NCBI RefSeq assembly: GCF_003324165.1
Contig: NW_025407828.1
Coordinates: 714,174-778,173, forward strand
Direction of reading: 5' to 3'
DNA length: 64,000 bases
Origin: Naegleria lovaniensis
Lineage: Eukaryota > Heterolobosea > Eutetramitea > Acrasida > Naegleriidae
The notes beneath the pieces were generated by a model that searched no databases, was not told where the DNA came from, and was given only the letters and a program-made list of their open reading frames with translations. Every line of letters begins with the position of its first letter. The first letter of the stretch is position 1. Below, piece by piece: positions 63,483-64,000 of this stretch. A program made the position numbers and the translations under genes.

Positions 63483-64000
63483 GGTTGGGTTTGGATTTGG
63501 TTAAGGCGGATTTGGGTTTGGGTTTGGGTTTGGTTTGGGTTTGGGTTTGGGTTTGGGTTTGGGTTTGGGTTTGGGTTTGGGTTTGGGTTTGGGTTTGGGT
63601 TTGGGTTTGGGTTTGGGTTTGGGTTTGGGTTTGGGTTTGGGTTTGGGTTTGGGTTTGGGTTTGGTTTGGGTTTGGGTTTGGGTTTGGGTTTGGGTTTGGG
63701 TTTGGGTTTGGGTTTGGGTTTGGGTTTGGGTTTGGGTTTGGGTTTGGGTTTGGGTTTGGGTTTGGGTTTGGGTTTGGGTTTGGGTTTGGGTTTGGGTTTG
63801 GGTTTGGGTTTGGGTTTGGGTTTGGGTTTGGGTTTGGGTTTGGGTTTGGGTTTGGGTTTGGGTTTGGGTTTGGGTTTGGGTTTGGGTTTGGGTTTGGGTT
63901 TGGGTTTGGGTTTGGGTTTGGGTTTGGGTTTGGGTTTGGGTTTGGGTTTGGGTTTGGGTTTGGGTTTGGGTTTGGGTTTGGGTTTGGGTTTGGGTTTGGT
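63483..64000 (+). repeat. telomere array (TTTGGG)n
   Basis: A degenerate lead-in at 63483-63510 (GGTTGGGTTTGGATTTGG) is followed from about 63511 to 64000 by about 80 TTTGGG hexamers. The G-rich strand runs 5' to 3' toward the window's right edge, as expected for a right chromosome end. A few units are short (TTTGG, near 63531, 63661 and the last bases). It reaches the end of the window, so its full length is unknown. Confidence 0.93.

Overview
This window looks like the right-hand end of a chromosome from a heterolobosean amoeba, most likely Naegleria or a close relative. That assignment is an inference. It rests on AT-rich, gene-dense DNA with short GT-AG introns, A-rich runs just before many start codons, a mitochondrial-type HslU in a eukaryote, DUF4116-like/F-box-like repeat proteins, kelch/BTB, TRIM-NHL and RGS proteins, and a terminal (TTTGGG)n array that runs to the last base. 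No species can be named from the sequence alone.

Layout. 1-5.1 kb: end of an apyrase (CANT1 family) gene, a TTC38-like TPR gene, a G-patch gene and a three-exon seven-membrane-segment orphan. 5.7-9.0 kb: a TPR protein on the minus strand. 9.2-14.5 kb: an NT-C2/coiled-coil/dilute-domain protein. 14.7-24.4 kb: an MPPED-type metallophosphoesterase, an F-box/DUF4116-like protein, a 2OG-Fe(II) oxygenase, a tail-anchored protein, a B-box/NHL (TRIM-like) protein and a secreted CAP protein. 24.5-30.3 kb: a type II membrane glycosyltransferase-like protein, a kelch-BTB-BTB protein, a CCCH zinc-finger protein and a DUF4116-like protein. 30.8-37.8 kb: an EGF-type surface protein, mitochondrial HslU (four exons resolved here), a tail-anchored acidic protein and a secreted polycationic/PQ-rich repeat protein. 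38-45 kb: a kelch-protein kinase fusion and an HMG-box protein. 47.2-55.1 kb: a 2535-residue receptor with about 27 EGF-like modules, a GPS cleavage motif, seven membrane segments and a cytoplasmic RGS domain. 55.4-58.9 kb: three less certain genes. 58.9-64 kb: gene-poor subtelomere with a 330-bp direct duplication, an interstitial telomere-like scar and the terminal hexamer array.

The strongest candidate for a noteworthy system is the 47.2-55.1 kb receptor. It joins an adhesion-GPCR-like ectodomain and 7TM core to its own G-protein off-switch (RGS) in one polypeptide.

Reliability of the sequence: at least five otherwise clean coding regions are interrupted by frame breaks that one added base would repair, and none has a usable intron to explain it. 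Uncorrected single-base deletions in the assembly are the simplest explanation, so 'broken' genes here should not be taken as pseudogenes without read support.
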